This document shows positions 55,814 to 64,000 of a DNA stretch of 64,000 nucleotides, piece after piece. The stretch covers positions 2,480,001 to 2,544,000 of the forward strand of contig JAEVHH010000004.1 in NCBI GenBank assembly GCA_017607445.1, given 5' to 3'. The notes under the pieces were generated by a model. The model was not told the origin of the DNA. It saw only the letters and a program-made list of their open reading frames with translations, and made no database searches. How positions within the stretch are numbered: position 1 is the stretch's first letter; every line of letters starts with the position of its first letter. Source of the stretch: Histoplasma ohiense (taxonomy: Eukaryota; Ascomycota; Eurotiomycetes; Onygenales; Ajellomycetaceae). The position numbers and the translations under genes were made by a program.

Positions 55814-56407
55814 TCTGTTGTTATGGGGGGTAGTCACTAGAGTTTGTATTATTCAAAACTATCTTCTCTTTCAAACGGTCTTTTTTCGTTCAATGTCAAT
55901 ATCTTAGGAAAACTGGACATCTAAGCTGACTTTATGGATATTGTATTATTATTTAAGTCAGAAACAATGAAACCCTGATGTGGAGAAGAGGTGTTAAAAT
56001 AAGGCATTAAGATTCAGTGGTGGGTAAACCAGATGCCCTGAAAAATGTGGAAGTTCCTATCTACCGAAATTGCGGCACATGCGGCAAATCCAAAGATATA
56101 AAAAGTATTCTCGAGTGCTCCTCCAAAAATAGCACCGTGTGTTCGCTATCAATTCATCCAGCGTGCGTGATTGCTGGAAGGATCGCTAAACTAAGGAAGA
56201 CATGTTTGGAAAACCCATGCAAGCATACTACTGAAGCAGCTACAGCTCCATAGCTAATCCCCCTTCACCTCTGTCACCACGCGGCACCAGCAAATCAATG
56301 GTGCTTGCAGATTTTCCAAACATCGCCCACTGTGTTCTTTTTCGTTTCTCGTTTCTTTTTGATATGTGGAGAACATACAAGTCAATCCGCCGCAAAAGTT
56401 CAAAAGA
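55814..56407. other. Intergenic with a Cys-rich frame
   Basis: Mostly 3' flanking sequence; includes the Cys-rich frame listed at 56017-56253. Nothing else is recognised. Confidence 0.45.
56017..56253 (+). pseudogene. Cys-rich fragment, PHD-finger-like, no ATG
   Basis: A 78-codon frame opening with GTG. It contains CGTCGKSKDIKSIL then CSSKNSTVCSLSIHPAC, a C-x2-C ... C-x7-C-x4-H-x2-C arrangement recalling half of a PHD or similar zinc finger. There is no ATG in a suitable place and no second half, so it may be a gene fragment. It could also be chance. Confidence 0.25.
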
Positions 56408-57838
56408 TCACCTTTCTGAAGCAAGTTCTGGTATAATCGCTAGAGAAGAAGTGGGTTCGTAATACTTTCCAAAGGTGGAGTTCGATGTATCTTCTGCGGC
56501 ATGTACAAGGTTCATGATATTATTCCAATCTGCCGTCATCTTCATAGCACGACCCCGTTCTGCGTGGAGTTGCGATACCGAGCAAGCCATTGCTGCTTTG
56601 GACCTTTTATTCCCTGATGGGCGCAACGGTCCGATGGTTATGGAAAGACCCTCTATAGCTTTTTCTTCGTCCTCCAGGTCCCGTAATCGCTTTCGAATCT
56701 TCTTCGCAATATCGCAAGCTAACTGCTTTTGTGGAACAGAATAATCTTCTCCACGGAGCTGCCTATACAAAGTGCTAAGAGCTTTCGTATATCTCCACAA
56801 TTGATAGTTTTCTGGATCAATTTTGCCGCGGTCGAACCAAAGATCCGTTAAGGACTGTATGACCCGACTGAGAAGCCTGACCAGTTTCCAATCACTCTCG
56901 TGAATGAGAAGAGGGATGATAGACGAGTCATGATAGAGCTGTTTTTTAAGGTCATCGAATTTTCCACTTTTTATCAGGGGGAAAACTCTCATATGATTTC
57001 GGTCCTTTCTGGTGACATAACCGTGTATAGTTTGAACCACATCGTTGCGACTGAATCCGATCCTGTTCCAAGCTCGATAGATGGCTAGGTGCGTCGGATT
57101 TGCGTGGTGGCCTTGTAGGCCACTGAACACACGTTGGTAGGAGGGATTGTCTTCTACCTGAAGTTTCCGGTAAACCTCAATCCAGTATGACTCTTCGGCT
57201 GCCCCGAATCCTGGCTCCGGTTTTATGCAAAGCTCTGCGAAAATATCTGCATATCTAGCATAGAATAATTCTTTTTGAAGGCTGATTAACCTATCTTGTA
57301 GGGTTTGAGCGTCGGATGAGCAAGCCACTTGCAGACACGGAGCATTATAGAGCGATTTATCGTATGTTTTTAACGTCGTCCGCCATATATCTTTGGCAGC
57401 TTTCAAATCCCCTTCCTCTTGCTCAAGGTCAAGAAGTCGTACACAGGCATCTTTGTATATCTGTAAGGCTCTGGTTCCGATTGGGGATGGCTTCCTTTGC
57501 TTGTTTCGCAGAATACGGTCTGCATACATGAGCCTGTCCTTGAGATTTTCAACAGTGTAATCTTGAACTGGCAGCGGTGGAGAAGGTACGTCTTTCACAG
57601 GGTCCTGGTAGGCGGTTCCAAGCAAAGTGATTGTGTCAGAGCGATTTCGAATCCTTCCTTCTTGGTGCGGCTCCGTGAATGTCCGGGAAAGTGACATGCC
57701 GTCACGAAATTGAAACTGAAACTTTTCGATTCTGCGCGAAGCTATTCTGCTGAAGCTCGCACTGGACGATTCCGAAGCTTTATCACTGTTATCATCGATT
57801 GGAAGGTGTGATGATAACCTATCAAATACCTCAGGCAT
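56408..57838 (-). CDS. Protein of unknown function, 476 residues
   Basis: Single-exon frame with an ATG start. The N-terminal 100 residues look disordered (Ser-rich, DNSDKASESSSASFSRIASR). The rest is helical and charged: RALQIYKDACVRLLDLEQEE, GDLKAAKDIWRTTLKTYDKS, LQDRLISLQKELFYARYADI, NPTHLAIYRAWNRIGFSRND, ESDWKLVRLLSRVIQSLTDL and CDIAKKIRKRLRDLEDEEKA. The 100-170 region has a TPR-like feel (YKDACVRLLDLEQEEGDLKA), but no defined repeat is proven. No signal peptide, membrane span or catalytic motif is visible. It is probably a fungal-lineage protein. The next gene upstream (minus) is another unknown. Confidence 0.7.
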   Translation of the reverse strand: MPEVFDRLSSHLPIDDNSDKASESSSASFSRIASRRIEKFQFQFRDGMSLSRTFTEPHQEGRIRNRSDTITLLGTAYQDPVKDVPSPPLPVQDYTVENLKDRLMYADRILRNKQRKPSPIGTRALQIYKDACVRLLDLEQEEGDLKAAKDIWRTTLKTYDKSLYNAPCLQVACSSDAQTLQDRLISLQKELFYARYADIFAELCIKPEPGFGAAEESYWIEVYRKLQVEDNPSYQRVFSGLQGHHANPTHLAIYRAWNRIGFSRNDVVQTIHGYVTRKDRNHMRVFPLIKSGKFDDLKKQLYHDSSIIPLLIHESDWKLVRLLSRVIQSLTDLWFDRGKIDPENYQLWRYTKALSTLYRQLRGEDYSVPQKQLACDIAKKIRKRLRDLEDEEKAIEGLSITIGPLRPSGNKRSKAAMACSVSQLHAERGRAMKMTADWNNIMNLVHAAEDTSNSTFGKYYEPTSSLAIIPELASER

Positions 57839-59564
57839 CAGAGGGGCCAGCTTGCGATGGTAGGCGTTATATATGACGGCCTAATTCGCTACAACCAATG
57901 GAGGGTATATCAAATCATATACATGCGGGATAAATGGCGCACTAACTCGTTGGACGGTGAGAAATTTTATCCTTGTATCGTTACGCTCTCCACTATGAGG
58001 TACGCAGAAAGCAAGTAGCAGCAGGGGACCCACGATGTGCAAACGGGTTTGTCGCAGCAAAAGCTAAGCTGGACCCTGGAAGTCAACTAGGAAGCCAATA
58101 GCGACAATTGTTAATATGACAGTCTTCGGGCCACCGCAAACGAAAATAATTCATGACACACGATGAGTTGCTGCGGCGCAGCTGGGCTTCTTATTGTTGT
58201 CATATCTTGGCTCATGGCGCTCGGTAAACCTCAATTGCAGTTGAGCATTCGTGGCCGGCCGCAGAGGGCGAACGATGCAGATCATGGGCACGATCCATCA
58301 ACGCATCCGTCTTTGGCTGCGACTAATCGTGAGCCATCCCATGGGACGGCAATAGATTCCATTCCGTGCCAAATATTTAGCAGCGCGATCAAGAGGTAAT
58401 TGGCCAACACTAATGCATGGAAATTTGGGCACAGAGGATCTGCAGGTTCAAAGTCCATATCGGCATGGACTCGAGAGGCATACGGCCGGTACTGAAAACG
58501 AGATTAGATGATAATGTTGCAAACGGGGATGGCATTGGTAGGTAGAAATGTCGCGGGGCAAGCTGCATACATTTAATAATTTACTTGTTTTTTTTTTTTC
58601 TCTCCCGGAGAAAAAGGAACGCACAACAGCTTCTACAGGCGAAGGGCTCGTTAGTGTGGGACGCTTCTTCGAGGCAGGAGAGGGGTCGTTAAACTATGTT
58701 GGGTGAAGCATACTGTTGGGGATAAATTTCGTATTTGTGTACAAATTGTTGAAAATTTCTGGAAATATGTGGAAGCAATGACTGCATATATTATGGAAGC
58801 TCTTCGGGGAATATTTGCACGGGTGTGCAAATTCAATAGACGTCGACACTGTAAGCGCCAATCCCCAGAAGGATATCTGGATGTCATGAAATCCGATCAT
58901 TACATCCCAATTCCAGACTTGTTGAAAATAGTCATACCATTAGATTGATCTTGCTGAATATATGAATTTGCAGCGCATATATACAAAAATGAGCAACATG
59001 TGTGACAAGGATGTATATATTGGCGGGCCAGAGCGTGCACGGCAATATTCTGCCACAGACATATGCTCAGTCTGGACTTTCCGGTTGCTCCTTAGAAGAT
59101 AGCTAACTAGAAAATTTCATCCCCCCGGTTTCATGGAGGATCAGGGCTTGAGGGAGAGGTCCGAAAGCGAAAAACAAACAACCCACATGTCCAGCGGCTG
59201 GGGCTTGAAAGTATAGGCAGTAGCCACAGTGAGCCCGCTATTGAATGACATATTTCACACGGGCTAATCGCCTTCAGGCCCTGGAATAATTTACCGATAT
59301 GAGGTCTACAGCGTAGTAGAATCTGTCCGCTCCTGGCAACTGGTGCACTGGGCCCCTTAGGATACTGTTCGCTAAAGGTCAACAATGCATTGGTTGGCCT
59401 TATTCAGTTCGAAGCTTCGTGTCCGACGAGGGGATATGATCTTTAGATTGGCGGAACACAGTTCTGAGTTCTACGCGTGGGTGTTCATGGAATGGCGTGT
59501 GGCCCTAGTTTTCATCGGTGGTTGACTCTCCACCATACATTTTACCCGCTAATAGAATGGGACA
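57839..59564. other. Intergenic
   Basis: 1.7 kb with no supported gene. There is a T run near 58589-58600. Short frames on both strands have no motif and lack splice partners. Confidence 0.5.
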
Positions 59565-60890
59565 TCAAGGACTTTCGTTAACAAGTGGATGGGTGTTTTT
59601 CCAACCTTGGGAGTGTCGTTCGAGAACGCTGGAATTCTCTGACTTGTCGTTGGGTGTGTAAAATACGTCATCTATCGCGATACATTGCTGAAGAGGTGAT
59701 CTTCTGGACAACGGCTTGCGTCTGCGTCTTTCCGTGTTCCTCGATCCAGACAGTTCATTGGCCAGATCGAGATATTTCTTACTGGTAAACGCACTCAACC
59801 ATCCGTTGAGGGGGAGACCTTTCTCGCTGGCATAGAACTGTGGGTTCGATGGGTCAACGATCGGTTGTTGGATATCAGGGTGGGGTGTGTCATGTTGCCA
59901 TGTGCCTGCCGGGGTGTAGAATTGGAACGTTTGACCGGTGATGGCTTTCAACAACTCCCGCCCTGAAAGTTTCAAGTCTTTCCAGTCCCCACGATAGAGG
60001 ATGGGATCCACGAATTTCATTGCTTGCCAGAGCGTTACGGCTTGACGCATTAAACGCTCTGAGAATAGAGGCTTTGGCGGAGAGACAATGACGAATAGTG
60101 ACACTTCTGGAGACGTGTGGCTGCGTTCCATCACGGCGTTCCCGAGCCAGTTAAAGTGGTGGATGTTGGGACAGTTCTTTACTAGATCGATCTGTCGCGT
60201 CATTTCCCGTTTCGCTTTGGAATCCACCCCGAGTAGTAGCTTCCCCGTGAGTTGACATTGGGCTAGATTCGACGCTGCCATCTCTAGGCTATGCAGTGTA
60301 GGAAGAACTCGTGGAGTGTAGTCCCAAAGTATATCGATATCTTGCAATTCGGCTTCCTCGACTCTCGGCTCGATATCAAAGCCATCTTTCGACACGGCAT
60401 TTGGGTCGCAGGAATTTGGTGGGACGATAGAATCTACCACAAAGAGTAGTGGTGTATTGTTCAGGTCATCCATTTCGGACTCAACAGAATCCTCGACATC
60501 ATCTGCCCAGTTAAAGGTTTCCGGTTTGAGAAGACTTAAAATATCGTCCAAAGCAACCGCTCCGACATTATTAATCCCCTCAAAAGGATATGCGAGGGAG
60601 TTCTCAAGCTCTTCTTCACAGGAAAGCTTTTTTCCTCTGGGCGAGGCCTCAATTTCATTTGGCTCAGAAACACTCGAAGACGCTGCCGTTGGGCTCTCAG
60701 AGACCGAGGTTGGAGAAACGTCCATCTGACGAACTGCACATAGTCCAAGATCATACTGGCTCTGGTCCTCCCAGTAATTATCGGATACTGGTGGAAAATT
60801 CTCTATATCGAACAATTCATCAACGTCTGTTGACTTTCTCTTAGTGCTAGTTTGAGGATGTTGGGTGTTAGGCCTGGTTCCAAGTAACAT
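59565..60890 (-). CDS. Protein of unknown function, 441 residues
   Basis: Single-exon frame; start set at the ATG at 60890 because the frame upstream to 60920 opens with TTG. The N-terminal half is acidic and Ser-rich (DVDELFDIENFPPVSDNYWE, VSESPTAASSSVSEPNEIEA). The middle has DIDILWDYTPRVLPTLHSLE and MTRQIDLVKNCPNIHHFNWL. A folded-looking block follows: PEVSLFVIVSPPKPLFSERL, MRQAVTLWQAMKFVDPILYR, GRELLKAITGQTFQFYTPAG. A basic patch (RNTERRRRKPLSRRSP) near the end could be a nuclear signal. The acidic front plus nuclear signal would suit a transcription co-factor, but no DNA-binding motif is seen. Function not assigned. Confidence 0.7.
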   Translation of the reverse strand: MLLGTRPNTQHPQTSTKRKSTDVDELFDIENFPPVSDNYWEDQSQYDLGLCAVRQMDVSPTSVSESPTAASSSVSEPNEIEASPRGKKLSCEEELENSLAYPFEGINNVGAVALDDILSLLKPETFNWADDVEDSVESEMDDLNNTPLLFVVDSIVPPNSCDPNAVSKDGFDIEPRVEEAELQDIDILWDYTPRVLPTLHSLEMAASNLAQCQLTGKLLLGVDSKAKREMTRQIDLVKNCPNIHHFNWLGNAVMERSHTSPEVSLFVIVSPPKPLFSERLMRQAVTLWQAMKFVDPILYRGDWKDLKLSGRELLKAITGQTFQFYTPAGTWQHDTPHPDIQQPIVDPSNPQFYASEKGLPLNGWLSAFTSKKYLDLANELSGSRNTERRRRKPLSRRSPLQQCIAIDDVFYTPNDKSENSSVLERHSQGWKNTHPLVNESP

Positions 60891-62308
60891 GGCTATGAGG
60901 AATTCGTTTAGTAGAAGCAATGTCAGTAAGGTGGCCAGGTCAAGAAAATGATGTAGCTGGTAATAAGCACAATGGGGCTGTTTAAAGTGCCGGAACTTTA
61001 TCCATCAACTTTTAGCCTTACGCTGAGAACTTAGAGAGAGCAAAGAAAGCCAGGAATGAAACTTCGAGCTTGTTCGACCAAGAAAAGAATACATATCTTT
61101 GTCTTGAGAGTTTGGCTTCCGATCAGCAACGAAGTGAGTCTAAAATTGAACAAAGCATATAATGAAAAATTGGGTTGTCACCGGTCAACAAAATAAATGA
61201 ATAACACGGTTACAGGAAGAACTAGGTCCCTAACAAAATAGATAGAGTGGAAGGAGGAAAAGATGCCTTGTAGCGGCAAATGACATCCCTAGCAGCCCTC
61301 CTCACAGATAGTTAGAGGGAGTTTCACGGACTCGTGGCTTCAAAGAACCTTAAGTTCTAAATATCGGCTCCAACAAGGCCAGAGAGTGGGGGAAAGTTAA
61401 TATATTTCTATCACCATAGATTTATATGGCAAAAAGGTATTCTAGGATTATTAAATCCTCTTGCTTAGGTGACTCTTTCATAGTATCTCAAAACCAAAGA
61501 CACCAGACGCCAAACCAGGAGGACAAACAACATGAAGTGGCCCTCCAGTGGCACCCAATTTGCCCATCCATTTAGGAGAGTAAGGGCGACAATAGGGGGA
61601 TAAAAACTCACAACTGATTTTAACCCAGCTATAGTTGGAAATTGTTCCTAAAAGCGAACAGAAGCGAGGAACGGAAACAAACAATGCAACCTTAGGCTGG
61701 GCTAACTGCTTGAAAGCAGTTGATCGGGTACACATACCCTGCTTGATTGAGCGACTGGGTATATAACCTCCTCGGGAGAGCAATCACGCAGGTAGTTCTC
61801 CCAGCTGCCATAATGAAAATGAATTTTTTTTTCTTTTTTTTTTTTTTTTGCCTATATTGTAAACTTGAGAAGATTGAAACATTTCAATCACGCCGAAAGA
61901 GGTTCCCCCATTCGTGAGAACATGGGTTTTATAAAGAAAGAAACAGCGTGTATGATGTTATTAATTCAACACGCCACGTTTGTTTTGACAAATGCTGCTG
62001 AAACCCGCCCTCGTTGTCTGCAAAGTTGGGTCAAGATGAGGTTGAAATATCCGAATCTGGTCGAATTGTCGCGCGGCTAATCCCTTTAATGGCTGACTAA
62101 GTCGTATTTTTCTATACTACCGAAACCCGAATTTATATGTTGTATTCTGTATTGTAACAAGAATCTCCGCCAGTAACCATGCGGGGGAACGTTATCGCAG
62201 ACTCGAAAATAAATTGACTCCACCATAACCGTGCACAGTTGTTTATTCTATCATCTCTAAATACCGATTTTCAGCATTACTTTTAGTTGCATTATCTATC
62301 TCTCGCAT
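60891..62308. other. Intergenic
   Basis: 1.4 kb with no supported gene. Contains T runs near 61827-61849 and short unsupported frames (61478-61783 minus, 61865-62080 plus). Confidence 0.5.
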
Positions 62309-63631
62309 ATGTACTGTTTCCGATTTTACAGCCGTGCAATCGGTAACTTCGCACTTTTCACTTCGCGGCCATTTGCCCCTCCATTAACGTCAACATTTCG
62401 CAGCAGCCCCATTGCGGAACTTGCGAAACAGTCATATATCAAACGAACCATGGCCACGGCGATGGGGAAACGCCTTGAGGGCAAAACTATTGTGATTACT
62501 GGCGCATCCTCCGGTATTGGAAAAAGCACGGCAAAGGAATTTGCAAGAACATCGCCGAAGAACCTCAAATTGATTGTTACAGCCCGACGGATTGACTCAT
62601 TGAAGCAACTCGCACAGGAGATCAAGGAGGAAGTTGGCGATGGTGTTAAGGTCTTCCCAGTCCAGCTAGATGTCAGCAGCCCCGAGCAAATCAACAACTT
62701 CGTGTCGTCCTTACCGGCTGAATTTCGAGAGATTGATATATTGGTTAATAATGCGTGAGTACCCCAAGTGTTTGATGTGGGATAAATTGCTTTTGTGCTT
62801 TTGTTTTACACTCGGAAGAATTATTATCATTTTAGATAATTGACGATATCGATGAAACTTAACAGCGGACTTGTCAAAGGTGTCGCCAAAGCCCCTGAAA
62901 TCGACCCGAAAGATATAGATACTATGTTTTCCACAAACGTCACTGGCCTCATAAATATGACCCAGGCAATCCTACCTATCTTCAAAAAGAGAGATGAAGG
63001 AGGTCGTGGCGATATTATTAACATTGGAAGCGTTGCTGGAAGAGTGCCATATCCTGGTGGCAGCATATACTGCGCAAGCAAGGCTGCAGTTCGAAGCTTC
63101 ACGGATGCTTTGAGAAAGGAGCTGATTGCAACGAGAATTCGGGTTATTGAGATTGACCCCGGCCAGGTGGAGACGGTATAACAATACACCCTATAAATCC
63201 AATAAATTGCCTACATAGGTTTGTTTGTTGAACAATCGAAAAACTGCTAATGGAATTTTCTTGGGAAAAGGAGTTCTCCCTTGTTCGGTTCTATGGAGAC
63301 AAGGCCAAAGCCGATGCTGTATATGCGTAAGTATAAAATACAAGACCAATCGCCCCTCTGAATGTGCACTTAGAATGTCTTTGATTAACAAAACCTTAGT
63401 GGCTGTGAACCTCTCACGGGCGACGACATCGCCGAAATTGTTGTCTTTGCTGCTGGCCGTAGAGAGAACGTCGTAATGGCGGATACCCTAATATTTCCTC
63501 AGCATCAGGTAGGTTCCATATCCTTTGGATGCAGCAGCTGTTAATAAAACTAAGGATGACAACCCCCGTTTCATCATACTGACTATTTCTCTCAGGGCTC
63601 ACCCACAGATCTCTACAAAAAATCACCATGA
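62309..63631 (+). CDS. NADP-dependent short-chain dehydrogenase, YMR226C type
   Basis: Classical SDR similar to yeast YMR226C, which oxidises serine and related 3-hydroxy acids. Exons 62309-62754, 62866-63175, 63271-63326, 63400-63508 and 63596-63631 give 318 residues, or 271 from the inner ATG at 62450. Motifs: TIVITGASSGIG, the NADP-type Arg pair in IVTARRIDSL, LVNNAG completed across the first splice, INIGSVAGRVPYPGGSIYCA with YxxxK in YCASK, and DPGQVETEFSLVRFYGDKAK, then GCEPLTGDDIAEIVVFAAGR and MADTLIFPQHQ. The first 47 residues (FRFYSRAIGNFALFTSRPFA) are basic and acid-poor, a possible mitochondrial signal; the inner ATG would give a cytosolic form. The last 11-codon exon (GSPTDLYKKSP) is the least certain. 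Confidence 0.9.
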
Positions 63632-64000
63632 GGAGATAGGAAAGGTAATAGTTATATGAAACTCCAGCCTTGGAAAGCTTGCATAAGGCGGATAGAGTAA
63701 GATCATTCAACTGTTTTCCCCCGAGTTTCAGCAACGTATTGCTGTGTAAACATACATAGAGGAGAGGGGAAGCATTATATGTATATAAGAGAATAAAGAA
63801 CCAAATAATGAAAAACAAAGGCCTCTTACCTCATGTTACATATCTCTTCCCCTGTATATCCCTGTTGGAAATTATTGTCATCAGGGTAGACGAACCTGCT
63901 AGCACCAAATTATATATAGAAAGCCACAGGGGTGACTTAAATCAATAGATATGACAGGAGAGTCATGTTTCCTGCTTCCCATGTAGTTTCTTGCCTAATT
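63632..64000. other. 3' flank at window end
   Basis: Downstream sequence of the dehydrogenase gene, cut by the window edge. No gene is seen. Confidence 0.5.

Noticed and set aside
1..64000. CRISPR array, prophage or bacterial operon
   Set aside because: The genes have spliceosomal introns and eukaryotic families throughout; no spaced direct repeats of CRISPR type were seen.

Overview
This window comes from a filamentous ascomycete. Genes carry short GT-AG introns of about 50-330 bases, are dense on both strands, and are separated by pyrimidine-rich and AT-rich gaps. The protein set (Nuf2, AP-3 beta, eIF2B alpha, Ppg1 phosphatase, a two-finger siderophore-type GATA factor) fits Eurotiomycetes. 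I infer the order Onygenales, possibly the Ajellomycetaceae group of dimorphic fungi, from the style of the GATA factor and the intergenic texture; the sequence does not prove this.

Layout. 1-6.6 kb: Rho GDI, Ppg1-type phosphatase (minus), and a zinc-knuckle-like, RGG-rich nuclear protein. 8.4-8.8 kb: a tRNA-Gln(CTG) and a damaged copy of it that has lost its anticodon loop. 9.2-16.5 kb: a housekeeping block of AP-3 beta, an unnamed conserved protein, kinetochore Nuf2 and eIF2B alpha. 17.6-20 kb: a small membrane protein and a NECAP-type endocytic adaptor. 20.7-23.2 kb: a broken aminoglycoside-phosphotransferase-like kinase and coding-like debris. 25-27.5 kb: a long serine/arginine-rich protein of unknown role. 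27.5-33.3 kb: a gene-poor, AT-rich tract holding a retroelement remnant with two 230-base inverted arms. 33.3-34.4 kb: a thioredoxin with a WCPPC active site and a long acid-free leader. 35.5-36.4 kb: an unrecognised pseudogene. 37.9-42.9 kb: an OTU deubiquitinase divergent from a peroxisomal D-amino-acid oxidase. 44-45.7 kb: a broken FAD-linked oxidase. 46.4-47.4 kb: Tvp15-like Golgi protein. 49.3-51.4 kb: a SREB/SreA-type GATA iron regulator. 52.8-55.8 kb: a decayed beta-lactamase-family gene and an intact short-chain dehydrogenase. 56.4-60.9 kb: two proteins of unknown function, both minus. 62.3-63.6 kb: a second short-chain dehydrogenase of the YMR226C type.

The core genes act in unrelated housekeeping pathways (vesicle sorting, chromosome segregation, translation control, signalling). 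The accessory parts are marked by decay: at least four protein pseudogenes, a tRNA pseudogene and a retroelement remnant. No defence system, CRISPR array or complete biosynthetic cluster is visible. The most notable items are the foldback-like retroelement remnant, the WCPPC thioredoxin, the Cys-to-Ser zinc knuckle, the in-frame splice ambiguities in D-amino-acid oxidase and AP-3 beta, and the set of broken catabolic genes. All exon boundaries were placed by eye from frame, splice sites and family resemblance; no alignment or RNA evidence was available.
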